A DNA stretch of 64,000 bases from Marsupella aquatica (GCA_973895155.1 OZ316899.1:3782001-3846000); one strand, 5' to 3'; counted from the stretch's first letter, positions 1-10,832 are shown. Program-made: numbers and translations. Notes: generated by a model from the letters alone, not told the origin.

Positions 1-2
1 AA

Positions 3-1038
3 TCAAAGGATTGGGCAAAGCACTTAACAATGGCTGAGTTTAGGTATAACTCGACCAAGCATTCAATGACGGGGTTTGCGCCGTTTGTGTTGGCCACAGG
101 GAGGACGCCAAGGGCACCCTCCTGGTTCATAAATTCGGAAGCTTGGCAAACGGAAAGCAAGGTTCCTTCTGCGGACAATTTATATGAGAGCGGCGCCTAG
201 TTGTGGAAGCGGCTACCAAGGGTATGACTCTTGCCCAAAGTTGGTACAAGGAGCAAGGGGATAAACATCGACGCCAGGTAAGCTTTGAAATTGGGGAGAG
301 CGTCTGGTTGCAGTTGAGACCTAAGCAATATCACGGGAACATAAGTAGGAAGTTGGCTCCCAGAGGGTATGGCACGCGTGACAGTAAACAGGAAACAGGT
401 TTACTGGTACCAGAAATTTTTTTCCTGTTACCAGCAAAAAGTTACTGTTACCAGGAAAAATAACCATGTCAAAATATTTTCTAAAAAGTTTCATTTTCCA
501 AAAAAATCTAAGTTACAACATTTTCTGGCTAGCTTTGGGCGCTAGCATTACCAGCGCCGGGCGCTAGCAAAAAAATAAAATTTTGAAAAAAAAACTTTTT
601 TTCCCCAAAAAAAATTTCAAAACAAAATTTCAAAAAAATTACCACTCATTTTCCTATTACCAGTTTCTATTTTCTGTTACTGTTTGCTGTCATTTGTAAA
701 TACCCCCTCCCAGATATGTGGGGCCCTATCGCATCATACAATGGGTCCACAAGGATAATCCAGTTTGGTGGTGTTGGAGACACCCAAGGAAATGGAGACA
801 CCGGGATCAGGTCTTGCATCCGGACGCCATGCTAGTGGAGGATGCGGAGGAGTTTGAGGTGGAGACAATTCTGGACCACCATGACAAACGCAAGTTGGGA
901 AGGCAAATCTTAGAGTATTTGGTGAAGTGGGCTGGCTATGATCAGGCTGAGAGTATTTGGGAACCAAAAGAAAATTTGGGTAATGCCTCAGAGATCCTTG
1001 GAAGCTATCGTAAGCAAAGCGGCCTAGCGCCATTGTGA
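3..1038 (+). pseudogene. Ty3/gypsy chromovirus pol, integrase C-terminus with chromodomain (broken)
   Basis: This is the C-terminal end of a retrotransposon polyprotein; its start lies beyond the left edge. Positions 3-197 encode the last part of an integrase core (AEFRYNSTKHSMTGFAPF, then GRTPRAP). A TAG at 198-200 ends that frame and the homology continues in the frame running through 203, so there is a frameshift. The GPY-type module begins with KLAPR near 349-363, is cut by a 342-bp MITE, and resumes at GPYRI from 721. A chromodomain follows at about 856-1020 (LEYLVKWAGYDQAESIWEP), which in the family directs integration to marked chromatin. The stop is at 1036-1038. The reading frame either side of the MITE is consistent with loss by insertion rather than by deletion. 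The assignment to a chromovirus is secure from the chromodomain; the element is dead. Confidence 0.9.
365..706. mobile_element. MITE copy 1, inserted in chromovirus pol
   Basis: A 342-bp AT-rich non-coding insertion flanked by a perfect 8-bp duplication, CTCCCAGA, at 357-364 and 707-714. The ends are imperfect inverted repeats: GGGTAT...TGACAGTAAACAGGAAACAG on the left, and GGGGTATT...TGACAGCAAACAGTAACAG when the right end is read in reverse. The interior holds two palindromes with a GGGCGCTAGC arm at 528-546 and 552-568. Eight-base duplications are typical of hAT-like elements, so hAT-like is an inference. Related copies are at 57381-57719 and, as one end only, near 8532. Confidence 0.88.
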
Positions 1039-1482
1039 ACTGGTACAGGCAAATGTAGCTACCTTTGTGAGTTGTATCCTAGTTTCACTCCTCTCATCCT
1101 CTTAAGGATAAAGTCATATTGCGTTGATGCTAGAGGTTGTTGAGCGGCCAATTTGTTTTTTGCGAGTGGAAGTTGATGGTGCCCGCCTTACATCTGTGGG
1201 CGGGCTGGTTTGAACCAAAGGGGAGTACCCCAAGGAGAGGATAATGTGTCCAATGTGTTTGGAGTTAGCTTACCCGCTTGGACTGGCATCCTACTTGGAT
1301 AAGTGGGATAGGTTGGAATTTCCTAAGTCTGGAATGCGCACACCAACCTGGTTTGCATCACCCTTATGGGCAAACCATTTGTTACCTCATAAAAAATTTA
1401 AGACCTATAGTGGTCTAGGTGTTCTGGAATGTTTACTGAGGTCTTGCGGACGTGACTATTTTTAAGGGGGGGGGGGGGTGCA
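1039..1482 (+). other. 3' untranslated part of the chromovirus ending in a polypurine tract
   Basis: Non-coding stretch between the pol stop and the 3' LTR. At 1464-1479 lies AAGGGGGGGGGGGGGTG, a polypurine tract in the position expected for plus-strand priming directly before a 3' LTR. No other conserved feature was seen. Confidence 0.7.
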
Positions 1483-1583
1483 AGTCGCGGAACTCGACTA
1501 CCTTAACACTTAGTTCCAGCGTTGCTGACTCCAACGCCAAGCTCCCTTATGGTCCAGGCCCGGATAGGCCATCTGGGGAGGAC

Positions 1584-2378
1584 TGTGACGCTGCCAGCAC
1601 GACGGTTAATGAGTGATCCGGTCTAATCCGTGCTTAGCACGGGCGCTAAGGACATAGTAGTCCGTAATAATTAGCATAACGACACTAAAATAGGTAGTAA
1701 CCACGACTAGGACATCATTAGTTAATAAGGAGCATTTATGCTCGGGCTGGCGGCAGAGCACCATTTGTACCCAGGGTCACAAGCATGTAGGGATGCACCC
1801 TTGGGTCCGTATAACAAATCAAGGGGGTGGCTCATAGACACGCTCTGACCCAGACCTGCGGAGTGGCCGGTACACTGCAAGCATGAAAGGATTGGCCTAT
1901 CAAAAGGAGGAAGGGACCGTTTGGCCAACGAGCCCTTAGGGTATAAAAGGCGGGCTATTCTCTCGTGAAGCACCACCACTTTACCCTTCGTGCCAGCTTT
2001 GATCCCAACTTACTCGTTTGCTCCTCAGTTACCCACCGCCGTTCCCTGTATGTCTATCACGATTATGTCCAGTTCTTCCCGGGTTGCAAGCCCAGGTTGG
2101 ATACCCGTATCATCGGATCCGGATTGGAGGCAGACATTACAAAGGCTTAGAAGCCCTTAAGCCGGGGTCGATCTAGCTATCAACTTAAAATACGTTCCGG
2201 CAGCAAAACACAAACTATACCCATGACATTTCCATATGTAGGAATAGGCGCACTTAGCGCTAGATTACGGGAATAAGGTTCAGTTTGCACATCCCTCCTT
2301 GCCCGAACCCTCGAAACTAATGAAGATTATGCTCGTCCGAGCCAAAATCTATGCAAGGACGAAGCTTACGGTGTGACA
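1584..2378 (+). mobile_element. Solo LTR (795 bp) nested in the family A LTR
   Basis: Begins TGTGACGCTGCC and ends GGTGTGACA, so it has TG...CA termini. A perfect 5-bp duplication AGGAC flanks it at 1579-1583 and 2379-2383. It contains a TATA box, TATAAAAG, at 1942-1949, consistent with an LTR promoter. No internal coding region is present, so it is a solo LTR left by recombination. Its parent family is not otherwise seen in the window. Confidence 0.88.
1942..1949 (+). promoter_or_regulatory. TATA box of the nested solo LTR
   Basis: TATAAAAG in a GC-richer context about 360 bp from the 5' end of the 795-bp LTR, the usual place for an LTR promoter. No transcript evidence is available. Confidence 0.55.
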
Positions 2379-3167
2379 AGGACTTAGCAGGGGAGACTTG
2401 TGGGCAATGAGACGCAGCACTGGCGAAGGCAAGGAGCCAAGCTCGTGACACACACTAAGGACTTAGGCAAGCTGAGAGTTGGTCAGGTCAAGGGGAAAGG
2501 GGCTAGACTCAAGGTTGACCATTCGGCCCCCCGGACGGACTTTGAGTTCTGAGGTCTTGAGTGTGAGCTCCACTTGGGCCCAAGGCCAATGGAGTGACGC
2601 CATGGGCAACGGACGCTTGGGGCATGAGTTATGGCCCGATCCGGGTTTGGCCGATTGGGGATCCGGAGCGGCGATGAGACGTGAGGGCCTAGGCATGAGC
2701 ACTGGGTAAGCCCGATCACAACAGGCTAAGGCACTCCGCTTGCGAATGCCTAACGAGAAAGTTATGGGCGTTGCCAATTGGTGGCACGCCCACTATGCGC
2801 GATAAGATCCAGGTTGGAGGGCAAATGTTAAGGGACCAAAGTTGGTCCTGGGGTGGCAGGTCTCCAGACGCATATATGAGGGGAGTAGTGTCTCCTTGGG
2901 GGCTAAGGGCAAGCCGAAGTTGTGAGCCACGGCGGTCACGACACTAAAGGAAAGCGCCAAACGAAAATGGTGATATCTTCCCAATGGGAAGTCCGTTGAA
3001 GGACTTCTTGGATGTGTTGGAAATCTCTCAAGGAGTCTACATCCTCCTGAGCTCAACTGGGTCTGGGGGCACCATGGGTTCTTGAGGTTTGCGGGTATTA
3101 GCTCGCCCGCTTGCCAAATCCTGCCAAACAGCAACCAAGCCGCGTTCAGTCTCCCAAGGGATCTTGT

Positions 3168-5821
3168 TGTCACGCGATTGACATGGGTCTTAACACCAAA
3201 AACGTCACTATGGGTGCCAAAACCATCTCCTTGTACCCGAGGATCACGAAGGGATGTTGTGAAGGCCGGTAAACAACAATTTATGCCCTTAACACCAGAC
3301 TATCATAGCAAGACTCTATCACACATCACCCAAGCTCAATCCCAAGGAACCAAGGTTGGGGATCAGATCTGTGCTCATGATAGTTTTGGTGAGAAGGGGT
3401 CTTCATATCGGGCTCGTACACACAGGGCCTAGCGCTACGGTGCGCATAGGTCTATACGTATGCTTACTGTCATAGGTATGTTTCTATTCCGCCGCCGGAA
3501 TGTACCCATAAACCAGTGACTCCTGACTGATTCCCGGCTTAGGGACTTCTAAGCCATTGCCCCACCACTCTGTCATTCCACTCTCAACAATCAGAGCTAT
3601 GATAGTCCTCACCCAGCCCGCTTCAATGCACCCTGTACACCTCTCAGTGGCGCTGCTAGTCCCATCATACACTCAGATTGCCTCACACACACACACATCC
3701 ATGAGAGAAATGAGGCCGAAGAGGAAAACTCAATTAGATTCAAAGATGTGCACAATAGTTCATTGAGAACACTTGATCCGAACACTAGGCCCAAAGGCTG
3801 TCTCCTCCAGATTGCGACGTGCTTGCCCCGCAAGCCCTGTGCTTGTCATGCAAGCTCAATCCTGAACCTGAGCCCGGCTCACTCCAGATTGCGACGGCAG
3901 ATTGGACTCGAACCAATCCCGTACTTGCCTTGCAAACTCAATCCTGAACTCAACCTCCTTCACTGCACTTCATTCTTGGGGGCACATACAGATCTCACAC
4001 CTCCATTTCCGAATGTCAAGTTACGCATGCACAGTTGACTCGACTTCAAAGCTGGTACCAGGCCTAACGGCGATCTACCCCAGACTGCAATGAGGCCCGG
4101 CCTCATGCTTGCCCTCCAAGCTCCGCTCTAGCCATAGATCCCTTAGTGCTCTCCACCAGACAAAGGCCGGGACTCCCCATGGATCACGTAGCCTTGCCAG
4201 ACTGAACTGTAAATGCTCCTCCTGCTGCCCCTCAATCAGTGTCTCAGCCTCCCTAACGTGCTCACCACAAATCAAATTGACATCCTCCCCACAGTTTACA
4301 ATCACCAATACATCACCTATCACCAAGGCTCTGTATCAGGGGAAAAGAACCCAGTTGTGCTGCCCACTAGAAAGAGCCACAATCCAACTCGCAAACCTAG
4401 CAACCCATTGCAGCTGTGAAGCTTGGCTGATTACTCCCTGAGTAATAGCACAACCAAGCTCTCCCCAACATGCAGCGTCCAAGTCCAGCCTTGCTTGCAC
4501 AGAGCTCCTCCCTGTTGCTCAGTCTAAGTGAGATCACACAACTGAAGTTCCCCCCTGCCTCTATCGGGGGCTGCTCTATATACTCTCATATTGAGCCCAA
4601 ATGGGTGGATACTACGCTGTTGGAGCCCCATCCCAGCCCTAACAGAGCCACCACTATCTCTAACTACTGAACCCTAATTCGCAACTTTATTTCTATTTCG
4701 AATTGGCTATGTACTTCGGATTTGGCCCTCCTCCATGGTTTTTGCGAGCTTGCGCCTCCTCTCCTGATTTCTCTATTCAACCATTTGCTGCGTGGATAGC
4801 AGCGTTGGAAGCGGCTTGAGCTCCTCTTTCCAACGAGGTCAATTATAGCCGATTTGGTCAAATACACAGAGAGTTATGCCCCCGCAACGGAGAGGGGGTA
4901 CTCACTACTGCGCTAACCCGAGTTACATAGCTAACCCGAGTTCGGCTAACCTAGCTATCCTATCTAACCCGAGTAGAGCTAACCCGTGGTCTCGGGTTAG
5001 GCCGCTATCCGCTATCCGCTAACCGCTAACCTAAGCTGAGCCCGAACCCGAGCTTACCTATGCTAACCTGAGCCCGAGTTTAGGCTAACCCGAGTTAAGT
5101 CTAACCCGGGATCAATCTAATCCGAACCCGGGTTAAGCCTAAGCTGAAGCCGTGCTTACCTGAGATAAGCTGAAGCCATGCTTACCTAAGCTAAGCTGAA
5201 GCCGTGCTTACCTAAGCTAAGCCGTGGCCGAGCTTGGGTTAACCCGAAACTGAAGCCGAATCCGCTAATTCCGGTCACAAGTTAACCCGTCACACTAATC
5301 AGGCCGTATCTTCCTTAATACACCTCCGTTTCCCGAGTGTTTTATATCGAGTTTACTCGCCTTGACCAGATCTTTCCAATGCTCTTTACAGATCCGGATT
5401 TGGTGACATATTGAACGAGATATGGTTGCCAACCACGCGCGACATAGCCTTTTATTTCCCTAACATTCTAAGACTAGACTATGAACCACTAACCTAACTA
5501 ACAAAATGAAGCTACACACCCAAGACATTCAAATTTTATCATGAGAACAATCACCATACCACACAACTTCATATTCAGTTATGGAGACTCGCTTCCTCCT
5601 CTCTTCCCCAGCTTCTCCTTTGTGGCCTTGACAGTGACTACCTCAACTGTGTCTGCCTTGGTTGTGTTCAAGCTGAAATACCTTTATCCCTACTCTTAAC
5701 ACCATGATTGCCCTTATTCTTGCCAGCTTGCTAATTGTTATGCGGTATCAATAGCTACTCCTTGCATACAGCAACCTAGTTACTCAGATTATAGAATAAG
5801 GACCATGTCATCGGCGTCACA
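3168..5821 (+). mobile_element. Solo LTR (2654 bp) nested in the family A LTR
   Basis: Begins TGTCACGCGATTG and ends CGGCGTCACA, giving TG...CA termini with the inverted ends TGT(C/G)AC and GTCACA. A perfect 5-bp duplication CTTGT lies at 3163-3167 and 5822-5826. No reading frame inside resembles gag or pol. Long LTRs of this size occur in plant Ty3/gypsy families. Internal landmarks are a TTCCGCCGCCGGAA palindrome near 3487 and the CTAACCCGAG array at 4905-5260. Orientation is assumed, not proven. Confidence 0.82.
4905..5260. repeat. Degenerate CTAACCCGAG array
   Basis: About 350 bp made of variants of a 10-12 base motif, CTAACCCGAG, drifting into AAGCTGAAGCCGTGCTTAC units towards the right. 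The CTAACCC core resembles telomere-type sequence, but the spacing is irregular and the variants are mixed, so a simple decayed satellite inside the LTR is the better reading. Confidence 0.7.
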
Positions 5822-6423
5822 CTTGTGTTGGGGAGGTGAGGCCAAGTAGGCGTGGAGGTTGAGTTCCAAGGTTGTTTGGCCCCTAGACCATCAGTGGGGC
5901 AAACCGGGAGTTGGTTGCTAGAGTCGGGGCTATTTTGGTCCCGGCGCGTTGGGACAAGCTTTAGGACAAGCTATGCTAATTGGGCCATGAGCATGTCCTG
6001 GGGTCAGGGCGGTGAGTTGGTGATGGATAGGTGCGAGGGGGAACCCGGGCCGCGTCCAAGGAAGGAGCTATTCTGGACAAACAGTGGGCGTGGGTTCTGG
6101 TTCCGACTTATGGCATCGGGAGAACCTATTGCTGACCTATTTCCCAACGTTTGTTGAGCTTGAGTTAGGATGCTAGACTTGGCGAGTTCTAGATCCCAAA
6201 GGGTTACTTACCGAGGTGCTTGGTTGCTTGTGCAGACATTGAGGACCGTTGAGTAGCTGTCGTGTTGGAGAGCAAGTGCGGCTTTGTATGGGAGAGGCCG
6301 CTAGCGGTGCAAGGGGCACTAGGTTGCTTGCTCAAGGTATTCCCTAGAGGCGTTTGGGCACCAGGGGCACTTAGGCATGAGTGTTGGGATTGGTGAGGGC
6401 GCTGGGTGGCAAGGCCTACCACT

Positions 6424-7084
6424 GGCCCTGAGGCAAATAGTCGGAGGCACCACCTGGTTTTTTTGTTTGCAGGTCTGGACGCGATAGGAGCCGCTCTCAG
6501 CGGCATTAGGGTATACCATACATGACTAGCTGGACGTCCACCTGCATTTTGTACATTTTTGGCAAAAACATATTACGCCACCCATTTATAGTGGCATTCC
6601 CGACTTCATATGTCTAGTTTATGTGTATTTTGTGTGTGTATGAACCTAAAGCCCACCCAACTAAGATAGCCTGGAAGGATGTGACATACAAGATTAATGT
6701 TTACCCTAAATGGCACTCCATTCACGTCTCTCCATTCTTGGTACTATTTTTAAACATTCTTGTTAACACCATCTCTACTAATCCTCAGACGACTTACTAC
6801 TCATACGTCTTGGACACACTCATCATTAACAACGTCACAAACTACATAATCTTCCCTTAACGTTGTTTTAAACGATGTTATATGGTGATTTTCCTGTTCA
6901 ATCTGCGTCCAGCATAACGACTCTATTTACAACGTTAATATGTAATGTAGTACATTTGGACACATGTAATGACGCAGAGGACGATGTAAACTATAACCTT
7001 TGTTACTTCGTACAAACCGTGCCCTCATTCACGTTGAGTGTGACGCCTTTCTTTAGCGGCAAGGAGACGTCGGGCTTAAAGTTT
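6424..7084. other. No recognised gene
   Basis: After the family A LTR there is AT-rich sequence with short open frames (6621-6860 and 6875-7099, plus strand) that show no domain or repeat I can name. Confidence 0.5.
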
Positions 7085-8460
7085 TCATGTAACACATAAA
7101 GAGTCTTGATAATGTAGTTGTGTTGGTACCGTATCGGGTGTACCTGCTTGACTTCTTGCCATTGCCGTGGTCTTTGGAGTAGTGGTCTCGGGTAACTTTT
7201 GTGTTGGACTTGCTCTCTTGTTTGCTTTGTTCGATGCTCGCTCCTTCTCTGTCATGATTTGGGTTAATCGTCTATTGACTTCTTCCGTGCTTAAATTCAG
7301 GCCAACTTTCGATTTTGTTATCGACGGCATCTGCCGTACTTGTGTATTGATTCCCACTATTGGTTCTGAATGGGTTCCCTTCTTGTAGCTTTCCACCTTC
7401 ATTGCTACAACAATTTGTTCTGGTGCTATTATCTTTGTAGCTCTCTCTTCATTGGTTTCTTCTTATTGGTTCACTTTGGTTTCCAAATCCCCTTCGCTTG
7501 CCTCTTGCTCCACATCCATTTGCTGATTGCTATTCTCGTCTTTGTCATTCTCTTGATCCTTGGTTTGGATTCTGGTGTTCCCAATTCCTGCTTTTGTAGA
7601 ATCTTGTTCTTGATCATTGTTGCTGATAGCTCTTGTATCTGCTCCTAGTTCTTTCTCCATTCCGATTCTTGGGCTCAGAGCTTTCTCCCTTAACTCGTCT
7701 ATTTCCACGGGTTCTTCTTCTATTCTTGCTTTCTTACTCTACTTCTTTCCTCTTAATTGATATCGCTTTGGTGTTAGTTCGGTTGCCTTCTCAGGATTCT
7801 TCCCCGTAGTTAAACAGTAATGCAGTAATACTCTCGTATGTGTTCCCACCTCCAGCGTAATACTGTCCTCAAAACTCAAGTGGTCCTTAGCTCCCACTAA
7901 AGCCTTCCGTAAACTCTCGTAAAATAAAGCACTCCAGTTCTTCCTCCCTTCTTCACAATCCTCTACTAGTTTGATGATGTACCTCGAACATTCGTTCCTT
8001 GGTTTCTTCCACATCATTGCATGGCTGATAAACTTCGCCCTCTGTTTGACAAAACTCAAGGTACATTGAATCATCATGAATCCTGATCCCTCTGGCTTAC
8101 GGAAGCTCTCATGAAAGTGCTTTGACTCATAAGTGGCTGCAACCCTTTGAGTGATTTTTGCTCCCCCTTTGCCTAATCCGAAAGTAGCCATCACTATCTG
8201 GTAACTAGTGCTTATGGTCTGATTCAGAAATCTGCCCTTGTTCTTCTACTTGTTCCAACTCAGAATGAAATCTTCAATGTCACGATCCTTATACCGAGTG
8301 ATCTCCCAATTCAGATTGATGAACTCTGTCAAAAATTGTGCCTTCACAAACTCCTAATGTATTTTCGACCTGATAAACCCCACTGTTGTAATGGACATTT
8401 TCTCTAGTCTTGATTCTTCCTCCGATTTCATTTCCTCCTTCTCTCCCTTGCTACTACGAT
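7085..8460 (-). pseudogene. Unidentified gene remnant with several in-frame stops
   Basis: A single minus-strand frame can be followed from about 8460 down to 7085, interrupted by stops near 8357, 8250, 7739 and 7463. The best conserved block is 8194-7742 (VMATFGLGKGGAKITQRVAA, then a basic and aromatic stretch). Further downstream the product is low-complexity and rich in Gln, Asn, Asp, Glu and Lys, with an IGNTRIQTKDQENDKDENSN segment. The composition fits a transposon gag-like or accessory protein, but I recognise no domain. It lies directly beside the MITE end near 8532. Function unknown. Confidence 0.4.
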
Positions 8461-8531
8461 TGTTGATAGGATCGCGACAAGTTTTCCTCCTTCCTTCCTT
8501 GGCTCAATTAGAAGACATGGTTGTTTTCAAG

Positions 8532-8600
8532 GCTTTTCACGGTGACAGCAAATAGCAAATAGCAAACAACAAACAGTAAAGCTCATAACAGCAAATGTCT
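8532..8600 (+). mobile_element. One end of a MITE of the TGACAGCAAATAG family
   Basis: TTTTCACGGTGACAGCAAAT followed by AGCAAATAGCAAAC matches the 25-bp terminal repeat of the MITE at 57381-57719. No matching inverted end was found nearby, so this is either a truncated copy or the left end of a larger element that includes the palindromes and methyltransferase-like pseudogene to its right. Confidence 0.55.
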
Positions 8601-8609
8601 GCACCAAAA

Positions 8610-9090
8610 AAATCTTCCCTAAACCTACATCTCTCGCAAAATGAAATTGAAACCTCTAAAATCCATTATTTTGAAACATATTGTAATACTAGCACCCAGC
8701 GCTACAGTATTGAAACAGTCTAGAAAACCCAAAACCTCATTTAAAACATCTATATGCAAAAGTATGCCAAAAAGCAACTGTATACTAGCAACAGGCGCTA
8801 GTATACAGACCTCAATAATAGACCTAAAATAACATAGATCAACTAGAGACCATCAGATGCCAATTTATGAAAAATTGTGAAGGGGGGCAGTTGCAGTCTA
8901 ATATCACCAAATTATAATACATTCCAAGTTAAGATTCTCCTCTTCCCAGGGGAAAGTAGAGTCAAAAAACAATCTAGACAACACATGTCTCACTTTATAA
9001 ACACCCATCAAAATTACATGTGTTCACAATAGCGCCAAGCGCTAATTTGTAAAATAGCCAATATCTCTATCCAACAGCTATTTTTAAAGT
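8610..9090. other. Non-coding stretch with CTAGC-type palindromes
   Basis: No gene seen. It contains three palindromes: 8689-8704; 8781-8805 with 9-bp perfect arms TATACTAGC and GCTAGTATA around 7 bases; and TAGCGCCAAGCGCTA at 9030-9044. Confidence 0.6.
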
Positions 9091-9094
9091 CTGG

Positions 9095-10432
9095 CTAGCC
9101 ATCAGATTCTAAATTAGTCGTATCTAGTTTTGATTCTTCTTCACTACTTTGTGATCTATCAGAAGACTCAGCTTTGTCGTCTACATACTTGCTTGGCACA
9201 ATGTCATCGACATAGCAGTTCTTCAAAAACTTCCTATCCGAGCCCCTTTTGAGCCTCAGGCCTTTACTTTCCCAAGTCAGCATTCTCACAAAATCTGCCT
9301 TTCGAGCCGCCTTTTCTGCATAAGAAGGCAAGAGATACGGCTTCTTCGGGGTTTCTATTGCATTCCTAGCGACTTTCCTCCATAGTTGAAAGCGCTTCCA
9401 AAGATTCCACTTAGACCTAGAAAGTTGAATCCGATATCTTTAGTTGGATCCGGGAAAATGGTGGAATTTTGGAGACACTAACGTCACCCTTAAAAAGAAA
9501 AGAAAAAAGATAGGGAAGCCGCAGATCATTACTCATAAGACTCTTCACTATCCTCAGATTTAGAAGACCCAAGGTTCACCACATTCTTGGAGGCACCATC
9601 GTCTTTGGACTGTTGAGTACTGTCGCCTCCATCATTGTCCTTGTCAGAATCAAAATTAAGAACAACACGGAGTTTGTCATGCTTCTTACTCCCCACCTGC
9701 CAATGCGGAGGCGTGGACGTGGAGGCTTCTTTGTTCTCAAGAAGTCCAAAGAAAACTTTTGTGGCAATGTCAAGAAACTCTTTACAATTTTCAACCCCGA
9801 CTACAAACCTCCCACAATGATCTCCAACAACAAATGTACTTCCGGCCCCGACTGTCTAGTCCATGACAATATCCCCAGGGAGGGTAATTAATTCTAAAAC
9901 TGACTACATGAAACCCACAAGCAGCCTTGAATTCCCAGCAAACGCAAGCTCCGGAAGAGGATCATTTTTTGGCACAAGAAAACCAATGAGATTGGTTATC
10001 GAAGGACCCTCTGTATGTGAAAGAGGTCAAAATTTGGGATCCTTTGGGACCCTACCTTTGGACAAAACACGCCCAAAAACATTGAGAGTGAGCGTAAAAA
10101 TCTGCATATCAAATTACATTTTGTTCATAATAAACATTAGATACTTCTTCAAGAATACGGAAACCATTCATCAAGAGGATATGCCACACTAGTGCCTGGC
10201 GCTAGCATCACCTTCAATGTCGAAAGAAGGACACAAAACAGAAACTCCAGAATAGCGCCCGACGCTATTATACGTACCTGAATACCCGAGCAGGGCCTGT
10301 ACATTGGTGTGCCCATCACAACATTGTGTGTCGAGATACACTGAAATTTATGTGAATCTTGACAAGCTGCAATGACTTTTAGAGACTTGGTCATAGTCGC
10401 CCCGGTGCAAAATCGCTAGCAATCCATCATCT
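9095..10432 (-). pseudogene. DNA N6/N4 methyltransferase-like pseudogene, locus 1
   Basis: Three minus-strand blocks parallel the gene at 37138-41324. Block 1 (about 10432-10345) reads FLADDGLLAILHRGDYDQ. Block 2 (about 10105-9543) reads LLVGFM, then a stop, then VLELITLPGDIVMD, a second stop, TVGAGSTFVV and CGRFVVGVE. That order resembles the C-terminal SAM-binding motif I region of class beta amino-methyltransferases (D-x-F-x-G-S-G-T, then R-x-x-G-x-E). Block 3 (about 9440-9095) has MLTWESKGLR and an acidic tail. In the minus strand, introns separate the blocks, with an acceptor TTGATATGCAG near 10110. The stops stand where Gln and Trp occur in locus 2. The right end is fused to a gag remnant at about 10433. 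Catalytic motif IV is not visible, so activity is not claimed. Confidence 0.5.
10189..10269. repeat. Two CTAG-arm palindromes in the intron of the methyltransferase-like pseudogene
   Basis: CTAGTGCCTGGCGCTAG at 10189-10205 and AATAGCGCCCGACGCTATT at 10251-10269. Both sit in the intron equivalent to the one that holds a different CTAGC palindrome at 38113 in the paralogous gene. Confidence 0.7.
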
Positions 10433-10832
10433 GCCAGGAAGGATCCATTGTTCTCCGGGTACATGGTCTGGTCCACATCCCTGCCAAGCACCCAACCCGG
10501 GTCCTTCCTGATCGGTTTCCCTTTCTCCGGCTCTTTCTCGCTCATTTCCTCTTCTTCGAACCTAACCCTTCTTTCCTTGTCTTGAGTATCCCGCCTCTCT
10601 CATTCCCCTGATTGAGACGAAGTGTCATCCTCGTCGGTTTTCTTCCTTTTTGACTCAACCGAGGCATCCCAACTAGCCCCAACCTCAACCATTATCGCAT
10701 TGATCAGCACTGAGTCACTCCATCCGGATCTCTCTCGCATCAGATCCGCCAAGCGCTTGTAAAACTTATCCGTTTCCGTCACGGGGCCATCCAACTCCAC
10801 ATTGTAAACATTTACTTCCAGGTGCGAAGAGG
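10433..10832 (-). pseudogene. Old Ty3/gypsy gag fragment, downstream half (split by element B)
   Basis: Minus-strand continuation of the gag gene whose upstream half lies at 19806-20987. It encodes MRERSGWSDSVLINAIMVEV and then KDPGWVLGRDVDQ, aligning with the element B polyprotein at about 13570-13690 and 13895-13935 (RRKSSWNDHVLISTFTAEV and RPGWILGRDVEQ). The frame holds at least one stop, near 10600. The gag sequence ends abruptly after GRDVDQ, where the methyltransferase-like pseudogene begins, which marks an old breakpoint. Element B is inserted immediately to the right. Confidence 0.75.

Larger units (their letters stand above)
1483..6423 (+). mobile_element. Family A LTR (3' LTR of the chromovirus) with two nested insertions
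   Basis: Starts AGTCGCGGAACTCGACTACC right after the polypurine tract and ends CTACCACT. Without its two insertions (1584-2378 and 3168-5821) it matches, by eye along its whole length, the uninterrupted copies at 29835-31317 (plus), 33653-35110 (minus) and 47725-49209 (minus), each about 1.46-1.48 kb. The three LTR pieces are 1483-1583, 2379-3167 and 5822-6423. The termini read AGT...ACT instead of the usual TG...CA. The linkage to the chromovirus rests on the adjoining polypurine tract. Confidence 0.8.

Noticed and set aside
1244-1465. Short ORF between the chromovirus pol stop and the polypurine tract
   Set aside because: It lies in the 3' untranslated part directly before the LTR and has no recognisable similarity.
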